This document shows, piece by piece, positions 24,497-32,531 of a stretch of DNA of 64,000 nt (position 1 is the stretch's first letter; each line of letters starts with the position of its first letter). The stretch spans positions 620,001 to 684,000 of the forward strand of contig JAXGYZ010000002.1 of the NCBI GenBank assembly GCA_040772005.1, written 5' to 3'. Both the position numbers and the translations under genes were made by a program. Source of the stretch: MWBF01 sp040772005. GTDB lineage: Bacteria; Chloroflexota; Anaerolineae; CG2-30-64-16. Below the pieces are notes generated by a model that had not been told where the DNA came from, did not search any database, and was given only the letters and a program-made list of their open reading frames with translations.

Positions 24497-25465
24497 TTAC
24501 GCCTTGTCGTCCATTGCCCCGAACCACGCGGCCGCCTGCTGGATGTCCACGTTGCCGCCGCTGAGGACCGCGCCGACGCGCTTCCCCGCCACGTCGTAGC
24601 GGTGGTTGAAGACGGCGGCCAGGCCCAGCACGCCCGTCGGCTCGACGAGCAGCTTGAGCCGCGTCCAGACAAAGTACATCGTGCGTACCAGGTCAGCGTC
24701 GGAGACGGTAAGCATGTCGTCCACGTACTGGCGCACCAGGGGGAACGTGAGCTTGCCCAGATAGGGCGTGCGCGCGCCGTCCGCGATGGTCGCCGGGTTG
24801 TGCACGGTGTGCAGCGTGCCCGTCCTGAACGAGCGGGTCGCATCGTCGCCGGCCTCCGGCTCGACGCCGATGACGCGGCAGCCGGGCGCGAGCGCCTTGG
24901 CCGCGACCGCGCAGCCGCTCAGGAGCCCGCCGCCGCCGCACGGCACGAACAGGTAGTCGAGCGGGCCGGTGTCCTGCAGCAGCTCCAGCGCGGCCGTGCC
25001 CTGGCCGGCGATGATGTGCGGGTGGTCGTAGGGCGGGATCAGCGTGTAGCCGTGCTCCGCGGCCAGCCGGCTGGAGATGGCCTCGCGGCTGTCGGTCGCG
25101 GGATCATAGGTGACGATGGCTGCGCCGTAATCGCGCGTCGCGGCGAGCTTCATCGCGGGCGCGTCCTGCGGCATGACGATGGTCGCACGGACGCCGAGCA
25201 GCCGGCAGACCAGTGCGAGCGCCTGCGCGTGGTTGCCCGACGAATGGGTGATGACCCCGCGTACCCGCTCCGCGTCGCTCAAGCGGCTGACCGCGTTGTA
25301 CGCGCCCCGGAACTTGAACGCGCCGACGCGCTGGAGGTTTTCACATTTGAGGTGGACCTCTGCGGCGCAGGCCTCGTTCAGCAGCCGCGAGGTGGCGACC
25401 GGCGTGCGGTGCGCGATCCCGGCAATCTGTGCCGCGGCGGAACGGACATCGTCGAATGTGACCAT
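24497..25465 (-). CDS. threonine/serine dehydratase-family PLP enzyme
   Basis: A 322-residue fold-type II PLP enzyme without a C-terminal ACT domain. Seen are the PLP-lysine motif in RVGAFKFRGAYNA, THSSGNHAQALA, the glycine-rich phosphate loop VPCGGGGLLSG and LVEPTGVLGLA. This length and layout fit catabolic threonine dehydratase, serine racemase or threo-3-hydroxyaspartate ammonia-lyase; the sequence does not decide. SD AAGGAC precedes ATG 25465. It follows sbcC with a 67-bp gap that holds a palindromic repeat. Confidence 0.87.
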   Translation of the reverse strand: MVTFDDVRSAAAQIAGIAHRTPVATSRLLNEACAAEVHLKCENLQRVGAFKFRGAYNAVSRLSDAERVRGVITHSSGNHAQALALVCRLLGVRATIVMPQDAPAMKLAATRDYGAAIVTYDPATDSREAISSRLAAEHGYTLIPPYDHPHIIAGQGTAALELLQDTGPLDYLFVPCGGGGLLSGCAVAAKALAPGCRVIGVEPEAGDDATRSFRTGTLHTVHNPATIADGARTPYLGKLTFPLVRQYVDDMLTVSDADLVRTMYFVWTRLKLLVEPTGVLGLAAVFNHRYDVAGKRVGAVLSGGNVDIQQAAAWFGAMDDKA

Positions 25466-25479
25466 GTTCTGTCCTTCTT

Positions 25480-25530
25480 AGAAACCCGCTTTCGTGCGAA
25501 GCTCTGCTTCGCCCAAGAAAGCGGGTTTCT
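25480..25530. repeat. palindromic repeat, copy 1 (similar to 55618-55668)
   Basis: AGAAACCCGCTTTC at the left and GAAAGCGGGTTTCT at the right are exact inverted repeats of 14 bp, around a conserved middle GTGCGAAGCT-GCTTCGCC. It sits between the sbcC stop and the dehydratase SD and may form a terminator-like hairpin. A related copy is at 55618-55668. Confidence 0.75.
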
Positions 25531-25532
25531 GA

Positions 25533-28097
25533 TTACGCAATCGTCACGCGCGACCCGGTTGCCGTCTTCAGCACGTCGATGCGGGCGGGGAACATATCCT
25601 TAAGCTCGTCGATGTGCGTGATGACGATGATGCGCTCGAAGTCGTCTTTGATGGAGTTGATCGCCTCGATGACCAGCGAGAGCCCTTGCGCGTCCTGCGA
25701 CCCGAAGCCCTCGTCGATGACGAGCGTCTGGAGCTGCGCGCCGGCGCGCCGCGCAAGCAGCTTGCTGATGGCGATGCGCAGCGCAAGGTTGGCGCGGAAT
25801 GCTTCGCCGCCCGAATAGAGGTCGTATGACCGCTGGCCGACCTCGTCGGCAATCAGGATGTCCAGCGTCTCAGCCACCCCGCCCGTCACCTTCTCGCGCT
25901 GCGTCTCCAGCCGGACGCTCATGCGCCCGTCGCTCATGCAGTTCAGCAGGCGATTGGCTTCCGTCTCGATTTCCGGGATGGCGCTCTCGATAATCATCGC
26001 CTGGAGGCCCTTCTTGCCGAAGGCCTCGCGCAGTTCGGTATAGAGGCTGATTTCGTCGTTGATGGCGTCTAAATCCGCGGACAACTGCTTGCGGCGGGCG
26101 GCCTGCGCATCCAGCGCATCTAACTGCTGCATGGCCGCGCCTTCCAACTGGCGGGCGCGGCGTTCGGCCTGCGCCGCCTGCTCTACCGCTGCGTCGAGCC
26201 GGGACAGCGCAGCCTCCTGCCGCGCCAGGTCGGCCACCGCCGTCTCCAACTCCTGGCGCCGCGCCTGATCCTCGGCCAGCTCGGCCTCGCGCCGCGTGAC
26301 CGCGGCCTCTGCGGCGCTGACCCGCTGCTGGGCCTCCGCGAAGTTTTCGAGCGCGGGCAGAAGCTGCCCCTGATAGCGGGCCTCGAAGGGGGCCAGTTCG
26401 TTCATCCGGCGGCGCACCTGTTCGTGCGTGGCCTGGTCATAGCCCAGCGCGTGCACCTCGGCTTGCAGGGCCGTGCTGGCGGCCCGCTCCTCCGACGCGT
26501 ACTCCTCGCGGGCCAGCCGGTCCGCTAGGTCTGCCTCGGCCGCTGCCAGGCGGGCCAGCTCCGCTTCCGCAGCCTGTCCCTCCGCCACCGCGTCCTCCGC
26601 CTGGATGGCCTGTCGCTGCCGCGCATCGCGGGTGCGCAGTGCCTGGGCGAGCGTTGCATCTTCGGCCTCGAGCGTGTGCCGGTGCTCGGCCAGCGTCTTG
26701 GCCTCGGCCTGCGCCGCCTGGTAGCGTTCGCGCAAGTGGGTCCGCTCGGCTTCGTAATCGGCCAGTATCTGCTCGCGGTGGGCCCGGGTGAGCGGCTGGC
26801 GGCAGACCGGGCAGGCCGCGCTGTCGGCCTGTTCCTGGATCAGTTCGCCTTTCTCTTTGACGGCCTGTCCCTCGTTGCGCAGCCTTTCCGCATCGGACTT
26901 GAGCATTGCCAGGCGTTCCCCGATTTCACGGGCCTCCGCGGCGATGGCATCGCGGCGCGCCTGCTGTTCCGCCATCTGGACGAGGATGGCCTGTGCCTCG
27001 GCCAGGATCGCCGCCTGCTGCTGGCCGAAGGCGGCCTTTTGCTCCCAATCGCGGCGCCGCTCGGCCAGCCGCCGCTGTTCCATTTGCAGGCCGTCGCGCG
27101 CCCGCTGGATGGCCTGGTCGAGCTTGAGGAGTCGGGCCTGCAACTCCACATCCCGGCGCAGTTTGGTGTTGTAGGCGGCTTCCTGCTCACGCGCGTCCTG
27201 CAGCGCGTGCCAGCCCGTCTCGATGGCTTCGCGCTCGGCCAGGACCTGCTCGTAGGCGGTGAGACGGCGCTGTGCGGCGTTGTACTGGTCGCGCATCTCG
27301 GCCAGGTCCCGCTCTGCACGCGCCAGGCGGTTGCGCAGGTCGGCCAGTTGGTGCGCCTGCCCGCGCAAGCCCTGCACCGCCAAGCGCAGCGTGGCCTGCT
27401 CCGCCTCTGCCGCGCGGAGTGCTTCTACGGCCTGGGTGACTGCGTGCCGCGCGCCGGCAAGCTGGGCCTCGAACTCGCCGCGCCGCGCGAGCGCATGGTC
27501 GATGCCGCCGATCTCGCCCTGCACGCGGATCGCGCGCTCCTTGCGGGCGCGTATCTCCTCCTTGGCCTGCTCCTCGTACAGGTCATAGCGATTCAGGCCG
27601 AGGATGTCGGCCAGGATCTGCTTGCGCTCGGACGCGGTCTTGACGGTGAACGAATCGGCGCGGCCCTGCAGCAGGAACGCGGAGTTGGCGAAAGTGTCGT
27701 ACTCCATGCGCAGCGTGCGGATGATCAGGGCCTGCCGCTCGTTGATGCCGCCCTCGTCGAGCAACTGCCAATCTTCGCTGCCCTCGTTCCAGATGTACAG
27801 GTGCAGGTCGGTCTGGCCGCGGCCCCGCTTGCTTCGCTGGCGCCAGACGCGGTAACGCTGCGGGCCGAGGCCGAACTCCAGGTCCACCCACATCTCGGAC
27901 TCGCCCAGCGCGATGAGTTCGTCATCGCGGCGTGCGCGGGCCCGGCCCCAGAGCGCCCACGTCATCGCGTCCAGCAGCGCGGATTTGCCGTGGCCGTTGT
28001 CGCCCGTGAGACAGGCGAGGTGAATGCCGGAGAAATCGAGGCTCTGTTCCTCGCGATAGCACATGAAGTTGTGGAGTTTGAGTTTATGGGGAATCAT
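25533..28097 (-). CDS. sbcC: SbcC/Rad50-type SMC ATPase
   Basis: An 854-residue protein. N-terminal Walker A GDNGHGKSALLDAMTWALWG, two long coiled-coil arms (~180-410 and ~460-680), a zinc-hook CPVC in AACPVCRQPLTRAH at ~435, then the ABC signature LYSGGEAFRANLALRIAISKL and Walker B LVIDEGFGSQD, and an H-loop ITHIDELKDMF. It is the ATPase subunit of the SbcCD/Mre11-Rad50 nuclease for DNA ends and hairpins. The nuclease gene sbcD is not in the window. Its ATG overlaps the higA stop by four bases (ATGA), so it is translationally coupled to a toxin-antitoxin pair. Confidence 0.92.
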   Translation of the reverse strand: MIPHKLKLHNFMCYREEQSLDFSGIHLACLTGDNGHGKSALLDAMTWALWGRARARRDDELIALGESEMWVDLEFGLGPQRYRVWRQRSKRGRGQTDLHLYIWNEGSEDWQLLDEGGINERQALIIRTLRMEYDTFANSAFLLQGRADSFTVKTASERKQILADILGLNRYDLYEEQAKEEIRARKERAIRVQGEIGGIDHALARRGEFEAQLAGARHAVTQAVEALRAAEAEQATLRLAVQGLRGQAHQLADLRNRLARAERDLAEMRDQYNAAQRRLTAYEQVLAEREAIETGWHALQDAREQEAAYNTKLRRDVELQARLLKLDQAIQRARDGLQMEQRRLAERRRDWEQKAAFGQQQAAILAEAQAILVQMAEQQARRDAIAAEAREIGERLAMLKSDAERLRNEGQAVKEKGELIQEQADSAACPVCRQPLTRAHREQILADYEAERTHLRERYQAAQAEAKTLAEHRHTLEAEDATLAQALRTRDARQRQAIQAEDAVAEGQAAEAELARLAAAEADLADRLAREEYASEERAASTALQAEVHALGYDQATHEQVRRRMNELAPFEARYQGQLLPALENFAEAQQRVSAAEAAVTRREAELAEDQARRQELETAVADLARQEAALSRLDAAVEQAAQAERRARQLEGAAMQQLDALDAQAARRKQLSADLDAINDEISLYTELREAFGKKGLQAMIIESAIPEIETEANRLLNCMSDGRMSVRLETQREKVTGGVAETLDILIADEVGQRSYDLYSGGEAFRANLALRIAISKLLARRAGAQLQTLVIDEGFGSQDAQGLSLVIEAINSIKDDFERIIVITHIDELKDMFPARIDVLKTATGSRVTIA

Positions 28098-28432
28098 GAC
28101 TCAGTGTCTGCCCGGTATTCGGCTTTGCTTTCGGCAACCGCGGCATATGTACGCACCTCTCGATTCAGCCTGGAGCCGAGGCGATCCTCCGCAATGTCGA
28201 GATCGTAGTCCATCTGCAAACCGAGCCAGAATTGCGGCGAGGTGCGAAAATAGCGCGCCAAGCGCAGGGCCGTATCAGCTGTGATGCTCCGTCGACCGAG
28301 AACGATCTCGTTGATACGCCGCGCCGGCACGCCGATGTCCAGCGCTAGCCGGTTCTGACTCAGGGCCACCGGCCGCAAGAACTCCTCCAGCAGCACTTCG
28401 CCCGGATGTACGGGATGCAGTTTTTCTTCCAT
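28094..28432 (-). CDS. higA: HigA-family antitoxin (XRE-type HTH)
   Basis: A 112-residue protein starting with the HigA hallmark HPGEVLLEEFLRP, then a helix-turn-helix (LSQNRLALDIGVPARRINEIVLGRRSITADTALRLARYF) and TSPQFWLGLQMDYDL. It should bind and neutralise the adjacent HigB toxin and repress the shared promoter. It lies 14 bp after higB, the HigB-first order usual for this class, and overlaps sbcC by four bases. Confidence 0.93.
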   Translation of the reverse strand: MEEKLHPVHPGEVLLEEFLRPVALSQNRLALDIGVPARRINEIVLGRRSITADTALRLARYFRTSPQFWLGLQMDYDLDIAEDRLGSRLNREVRTYAAVAESKAEYRADTES

Positions 28433-28446
28433 ACCAGCTTACCTGT

Positions 28447-28728
28447 TCAATGGTAGTCTACGATCTCAACGCCATAGGCACCGCCATCACGCCATTCGAA
28501 ACACACGCGCCATTGGTCGTTGATGCGGATGCTGTACTGCCCGCTGCGGTTGCCGCCCAGCTTTTCCAGCCGGTTCGCCGGTGGCACGCGCAAGTCATTG
28601 AGCGACACCGCGTTGCTCAACATGCGGAGTTTGCGCAGGGCTGTTTGCTGGATATCGATCGGCAGTCGCAGCGATACCTGGCGTCGAAAGACTTTCTCTG
28701 TCTCCGCATCCTTGAACGACTTGATCAT
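28447..28728 (-). CDS. higB: HigB-family toxin (RelE-like mRNA interferase)
   Basis: A 93-residue RelE/HigB-type protein with IKSFKDAETEKVF, the helix RKLRMLSNAVSLNDLRVPPANRLEKLGGNRSGQYSIRINDQWRVCFEWRDGG region (short blocks: LEKLGGNRSGQYSIRI, QWRVCFEW) and the C-terminal VEIVDYH. Family members cut mRNA at the ribosome. The ATG lies only about 5 bases after the -10 box, so the message may be leaderless. First gene of higB-higA-sbcC. Confidence 0.92.
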   Translation of the reverse strand: MIKSFKDAETEKVFRRQVSLRLPIDIQQTALRKLRMLSNAVSLNDLRVPPANRLEKLGGNRSGQYSIRINDQWRVCFEWRDGGAYGVEIVDYH

Positions 28729-28733
28729 GGGCT

Positions 28734-28762
28734 ATTTTATAACCTTTTGCGTTACACGTCAA
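28734..28762 (-). promoter_or_regulatory. higBA-sbcC promoter and probable HigA operator
   Basis: On the minus strand TTGACG (28757-28762), 17-bp spacer, TAAAAT (28734-28739). An inverted repeat with arms ATAACC and GGTTAT spans the spacer and flanks (about 28738-28768), a plausible site for autorepression by HigA. The -10 is about five bases from the higB ATG. Confidence 0.65.
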
Positions 28763-28779
28763 GGGTTATGGCCGGGCAA

Positions 28780-28820
28780 ACCAGAGAGACCCCACTCCGG
28801 CAGGAGCGGGCCTCTCTGGT
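28780..28820 (-). terminator. hairpin downstream of glyS
   Basis: ACCAGAGAG at the left and CTCTCTGGT at the right form a 9-bp stem with a GC-rich loop, 16 bases after the glyS stop on the minus strand. No T-tract follows, so it may be a weak or factor-assisted terminator. Confidence 0.5.
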
Positions 28821-28835
28821 CGCGCTGGTGCGCCT

Positions 28836-31800
28836 CTAGAACCCCTGCAGCAGGCTCAAGTCCGCGACAGCGTCAGGCAGGGCGGCGACTCGCTGCACCA
28901 GCGCCAGCCGCGCCGCACGCACCGCGGGGTCGTCGGCCATGACGAGTACATCGGTGAAGAAGCGGTTGATCGGGTCCTTCAGCGCGCGCAGCACGCCGGC
29001 CAGCGCGGCCACGCTTTCCGGCTGCGGCGCAACTGCCTGCCAGGCGTCGAACAGCTCGCGCGTTGCCGGCTCGGTGTAGTGCTCCGGTGCGAGCGCGTGG
29101 ACCTCCGGCAGGCTGCGCACGATGCGCTTGCAGCGGGCATAGGCCGTGAAGGTCTCCGGCCAGTCCGCGGCCTGGACGAGCTGGGCAAGTTCGCGCGCAG
29201 CGGCCGTCGCGCGGGCGGGGTCATGCCCCTGCACCGCCAGGACCGCGTTGACGACGTCATGCGGCAGGCCCTGGTCGCGCAGCCAGCCGTACAGCCGGTC
29301 GCGCACGAACGTCAGCACGTCGGCCAGCACACCCTCGCTGACCGGCACGGGCATCTGCGCGGCGGTTGCGGCCAGCGCCGGGCGCAGGTCCAGCGGCTGC
29401 TCCAGGCCGGCCAGCGCCTGCACCAGCCCCAGCGCGTCGCGGCGCAGCCCGAAGGGGTCGGCGGTGCTGGTGGGCGCGAGACCCACGGCGAACAGGCCGA
29501 CCAGCGAATCGAGCCGGTTGGCGATGCCGAGCACGAGGCCCGGCGGCGACTGCGGCAGGATGTCGCCCTGCGAGCGCGGGAGGTAGTGCTCGAAGATGGC
29601 CTGGCTGACCGCGGGAGCCTCGCCCGACAGCCGCGCATACTCGCGGCCCATGACCCCTTGGAGCGAGGTCAGCTCCACGACCATCTGCGTTGCGAGGTCG
29701 CTCTTGAACAACTGCGCGGCCCGCCGGGTCGTATGCTGCTCGTTGGCATCCAGCCCCAGCAGCTCGCCCAGGCGGGGCGCCAACTGCTCAACGCGGCGCA
29801 CCTTGTCCAGCATGGAGCCGAGCTTCTCCTGGAAGGTCAGCGTGCTGAGCCGCGGAGTGAAGGCTTCCAACGGCCGCGCAGTGTCCGCGCGGAAGAAGTA
29901 GCTGGCGTCCGCATAGCGGGCGCGCAGCACACCCTCGTTCCCTGCCTGCACCACGTCCAGGTAGTCCGTGCCGCCGTTGCGCACGGCGATGAAGTAGGGC
30001 AACATCCGGCCCTGCGCGTCTACGACCGGGAAGTAACGCTGGTGCTTCTTCATGACGGTGATGAGCACCTCTTTGGGCAGGCGCAGGTAGTCTGCTTCGA
30101 AGCCGCCGCGCAGCGCGGTGGGCTGCTCGATCAGGTCGGTGACTTCTTCAAGCAGCGCGGGGTCGTCGGGGATCGCGCCGTTGACCGCGGCGGCGAGTTG
30201 CGCGACCTGGCGACTGACCTCCGCACGGCGCGCCGCGCGGTCGACGATGACGTGGTGCTCGGCCATCAGCGGCAGGTATGCTTCGGCGGAACTCACGGTC
30301 AGTTCCGGGGAACCCTCGGCGCGCGGCCCGTAGGTCGTGCGGCCGGCGGCCAGGCCCGCGTACTCGAAGGGGATGACCATCTCGCCCAGCAGGGAGACGA
30401 ACCAGCGCAGCGGCCGCGAGAAGGCGACGTTCGTCGCGTTCCAGCGCATCGTCTTGCCGAACTTGATGCTCGCAACCAGGCCCGGCAGCGCTTCGGCCAG
30501 GACCTCGGCAGTCGGGCGGCCCTCTTTGTGTACAACGGCGTAGACATACTTGCCGCTGCCTTCGGCGCGCACTTCCAGCGCCTCGACCGGCACCCCGTAC
30601 TTGCGGGCGAATCCGGCCGCCGCGGGCGTCGCTGCGCCGGAGGCATCGAACGCGCGCTCGGCGGGCGGGCCCTTGACCACGGTCTCCTCATCTGCCTGGT
30701 GCATCGTCAGTTCGTTAATCAAGACGACCAGCCGGCGCGGGGTGCCGCTGACGAAGATGTCGCCGTGTGTCAGGCGCAGGTCATCGAGCAGCTTCGGCAC
30801 GCCCGTCCGCAGTTGTTCGAGCGCGCCGGGCAGGTCGGCGGCGGGGAGCTCCTCCGCGCCGATTTCCAGTAAATAGGTTGAAGGTTGCAGGTTGAAGGTT
30901 GAAACCGGAAGCTGGAAACTGGAAGCTGATGCTTGTGTCTCGCCAGCTGCCAGCTTGGGGCTTCCAGCTTCCGTCAACCAGGGGAATTCCTCGTGCTGGC
31001 GCTGCTCGTAGTAGGCGATGGACACCTGCCGCGCAAGGTCGCGCATGCGGGCGAAGAAGTGGGCGCGCTCGGTCACGCCGATGGCCCCGCGCGCATCTAG
31101 CAGGTTGAAGGTGTGCGAGCACCGCAAGACATAATCATGGGCCGGAATGACGAGCCGGTGCGCCAGTGCGTTCTTGGCCTCGGCCTCGAACAGGTCGTAC
31201 ATCTGCTTCAGCCGGCCCACGTCGGCAATCTCGAAGTCATACTTGCAGTGCTCGATCTCCGGCTGCTTCAGCACGTCGCCGTACGTCCGCCGCCCGTCCC
31301 AGTCGATCTGCCAGACCTCTTTCACCCCTTGCAGGTACATGACGATACGTTCGAGGCCGTAGGTGTACTCGACCGACACCGGGTCGAGCGGATGGCCGCC
31401 GGCCTGCTGGAAGTAGGTGTACTGCGAGATCTCCAGCCCGTCGAGCCAGACCTCCCAGCCCAGGCCCCACGCGCCGAGCGCAGGCGATTCCCAGTTGTCC
31501 TCGACGAAGCGGATATCGTGCTGGTTACGGTCGATGCCGATGGCCTCGAGGCTGCGCAAGTAGAGCTCCTGGGCGTTGGCCGGCGCCGGCTTGAGGATGA
31601 CCTGGTACTGCGTGTGCATCTGCATCCGGTTGGGGTTTTCGGCGTAGCGGCCGTCATCGGGGCGGTAGCTCGGCTCCGCATAGGCCACGCGCCAGGGCTC
31701 CGGTCCCAACACGCGCAGCACGGTCGCCGGGTTGCCGGTGCCCGCGCCGACCTTCTCGCTGTAGGGCTGCCAGATGAGGCAGTCCTGGCCGGCCCAATAG

Positions 31801-31853
31801 CGCTGCAGCGCCATGATGACATCCTGGAACGACAGGGGTTTGGCTGTAGACAT
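28836..31853 (-). CDS. glyS: glycyl-tRNA synthetase, fused alpha and beta chains
   Basis: A 1005-residue fusion. Residues ~1-300 are the GlyQ-type alpha catalytic chain (LSFQDVIMALQRYWAGQ, TVLRVLGPEPW, VEYTYGLERI) and ~330-1005 the GlyS-type beta chain (YLLEIGAEELPAADL, VLVALPKEVLITVMKKHQRYF-like block as LPKEVLITVMKKHQRYFP, and the C-terminal anticodon-binding region VHALAPEHYTE). Between them lies a low-complexity linker SPKLAAGETQASASS-FQLPVSTFNLQPST encoded by short repeats (30874-30975). It charges tRNA-Gly. The start at 31853 follows GAGAGG. Fusion of the two chains occurs naturally in several phyla. The gene has its own promoter and a leader with a terminator hairpin. Confidence 0.97.
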   Translation of the reverse strand: MSTAKPLSFQDVIMALQRYWAGQDCLIWQPYSEKVGAGTGNPATVLRVLGPEPWRVAYAEPSYRPDDGRYAENPNRMQMHTQYQVILKPAPANAQELYLRSLEAIGIDRNQHDIRFVEDNWESPALGAWGLGWEVWLDGLEISQYTYFQQAGGHPLDPVSVEYTYGLERIVMYLQGVKEVWQIDWDGRRTYGDVLKQPEIEHCKYDFEIADVGRLKQMYDLFEAEAKNALAHRLVIPAHDYVLRCSHTFNLLDARGAIGVTERAHFFARMRDLARQVSIAYYEQRQHEEFPWLTEAGSPKLAAGETQASASSFQLPVSTFNLQPSTYLLEIGAEELPAADLPGALEQLRTGVPKLLDDLRLTHGDIFVSGTPRRLVVLINELTMHQADEETVVKGPPAERAFDASGAATPAAAGFARKYGVPVEALEVRAEGSGKYVYAVVHKEGRPTAEVLAEALPGLVASIKFGKTMRWNATNVAFSRPLRWFVSLLGEMVIPFEYAGLAAGRTTYGPRAEGSPELTVSSAEAYLPLMAEHHVIVDRAARRAEVSRQVAQLAAAVNGAIPDDPALLEEVTDLIEQPTALRGGFEADYLRLPKEVLITVMKKHQRYFPVVDAQGRMLPYFIAVRNGGTDYLDVVQAGNEGVLRARYADASYFFRADTARPLEAFTPRLSTLTFQEKLGSMLDKVRRVEQLAPRLGELLGLDANEQHTTRRAAQLFKSDLATQMVVELTSLQGVMGREYARLSGEAPAVSQAIFEHYLPRSQGDILPQSPPGLVLGIANRLDSLVGLFAVGLAPTSTADPFGLRRDALGLVQALAGLEQPLDLRPALAATAAQMPVPVSEGVLADVLTFVRDRLYGWLRDQGLPHDVVNAVLAVQGHDPARATAAARELAQLVQAADWPETFTAYARCKRIVRSLPEVHALAPEHYTEPATRELFDAWQAVAPQPESVAALAGVLRALKDPINRFFTDVLVMADDPAVRAARLALVQRVAALPDAVADLSLLQGF
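30874..30975. repeat. short-repeat cluster inside glyS at the alpha/beta junction
   Basis: Four 7-bp units of the form GGTTGAA (30877-30904, one unit GGTTGCA), then CTGGAA-type repeats, and an inverted pair GGAAGCTGG / CCAGCTTCC spanning about 30907-30972. It is in frame and encodes the interdomain linker. Similar CTGGAAGCTGG sequence is tandemly repeated inside lhr at 1281-1322. Confidence 0.75.
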
Positions 31854-32100
31854 GGGATTACCTCTCAAAAAGCGAAAAACCGGCGCTCAGACAAGGCCGG
31901 TTTGCAGATCCATCGACAGGTGATGCACACATCAGGCGACAAGCGCGCGTGACTGCTCCTGTAGCGTCGATCGGCCCCGGTACCGCGCAAACTGGCCGCA
32001 GGACGCCTGGGCAGATGCCCAGATGGCCTGCGGCCCGGTACCCGAGCCAGACAGAGGGGGCCGCGGGAGCGGCACAAGCGCATTCATCGTGTCATACCTG
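31854..32100 (-). promoter_or_regulatory. structured glyS leader with possible attenuator
   Basis: The 5' leader of glyS is ~247 nt. It has a nested hairpin GCCGCAGG / CCTGCGGC enclosing CTGGGCA / TGCCCAG (about 31994-32034), flanked by GGTACCG / CGGTACC arms. A terminator hairpin lies just before the SD (31868-31903). GGGGCCG (31972-31978) can pair with the CGGCCTT part of the terminator's 5' arm, so an antiterminator is possible. A short ORF (31932-32083) runs through the leader and has three alternating Gly codons in SGSGTG. No canonical T-box sequence was found. The regulatory signal is unknown. Confidence 0.5.
31866..31903 (-). terminator. terminator hairpin in the glyS leader
   Basis: On the minus strand AACCGGC (5' arm, near 31897-31902) and GCCGGTT (3' arm, near 31878-31884), followed by TTTTCGCTTTTT that runs up to the SD GAGAGG. 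It looks like an intrinsic terminator placed between promoter and gene. Confidence 0.7.
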
Positions 32101-32106
32101 GGCGTG

Positions 32107-32135
32107 ATGATACCCGTGCGCGGACGTTTCGTCAA
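32107..32135 (-). promoter_or_regulatory. glyS promoter
   Basis: On the minus strand TTGACG (32130-32135), 17-bp spacer, TATCAT (32107-32112). It lies directly after the MazG-like gene stop, so glyS can be transcribed apart from the upstream operon. Confidence 0.65.
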
Positions 32136-32136
32136 G

Positions 32137-32526
32137 TCAATCGCGCGCCGGCGGTTCCATCATGCGCGCGAGGGCCTCAGCCTGACGCGCATAGTAACGC
32201 GTCGCCATCTCGCCCGCCTCGGCCAGGTCGTCATAACGGCCATCGGCCTTGGCCTGCCCGCGGGCCAGCGCCGCCTCGACATCCACGCCGGTCTGGTATG
32301 CCAGCTTGAACAGGAAGACGAAGACATCGGAGAGTTCTTCCTCCAGGTCCGCGTGCAGTTGCTCTGCGCTGGCGGCTTCCTTGTAGCCTTCCCACTGGAG
32401 CATGAGGCGGGCCACCTCGCCCAGCTCCTCCAGCGCGTGAATCAGCGTGTGGGAGGGCAGCACGCGCTCCCAGCCGCGTGCCTTGTCCCACGCTTCGAGC
32501 CATTGTTGGTATTCGCGAATGTGCAT
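32137..32526 (-). CDS. MazG-like nucleotide pyrophosphohydrolase
   Basis: A 129-residue all-alpha NTP-PPase. The metal-binding motif EExxE-x(n)-ExxD is visible as ALEELGEVARLM (~29-40) and LEEELSDVFVFLFKLA (~60-75). The family hydrolyses non-canonical or signalling nucleotides. It follows recO by 5 bp and is the last gene of the cdd-unknown-recO-mazG unit. Confidence 0.82.
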   Translation of the reverse strand: MHIREYQQWLEAWDKARGWERVLPSHTLIHALEELGEVARLMLQWEGYKEAASAEQLHADLEEELSDVFVFLFKLAYQTGVDVEAALARGQAKADGRYDDLAEAGEMATRYYARQAEALARMMEPPARD

Positions 32527-32531
32527 CGGTG

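Noticed and set aside
31854..32100. T-box riboswitch before glyS
   Set aside because: GGTACC occurs twice, but the T-box consensus (for tRNA-Gly expected TGGAACCGCG) is not present in the coding orientation; called an unknown attenuator instead.
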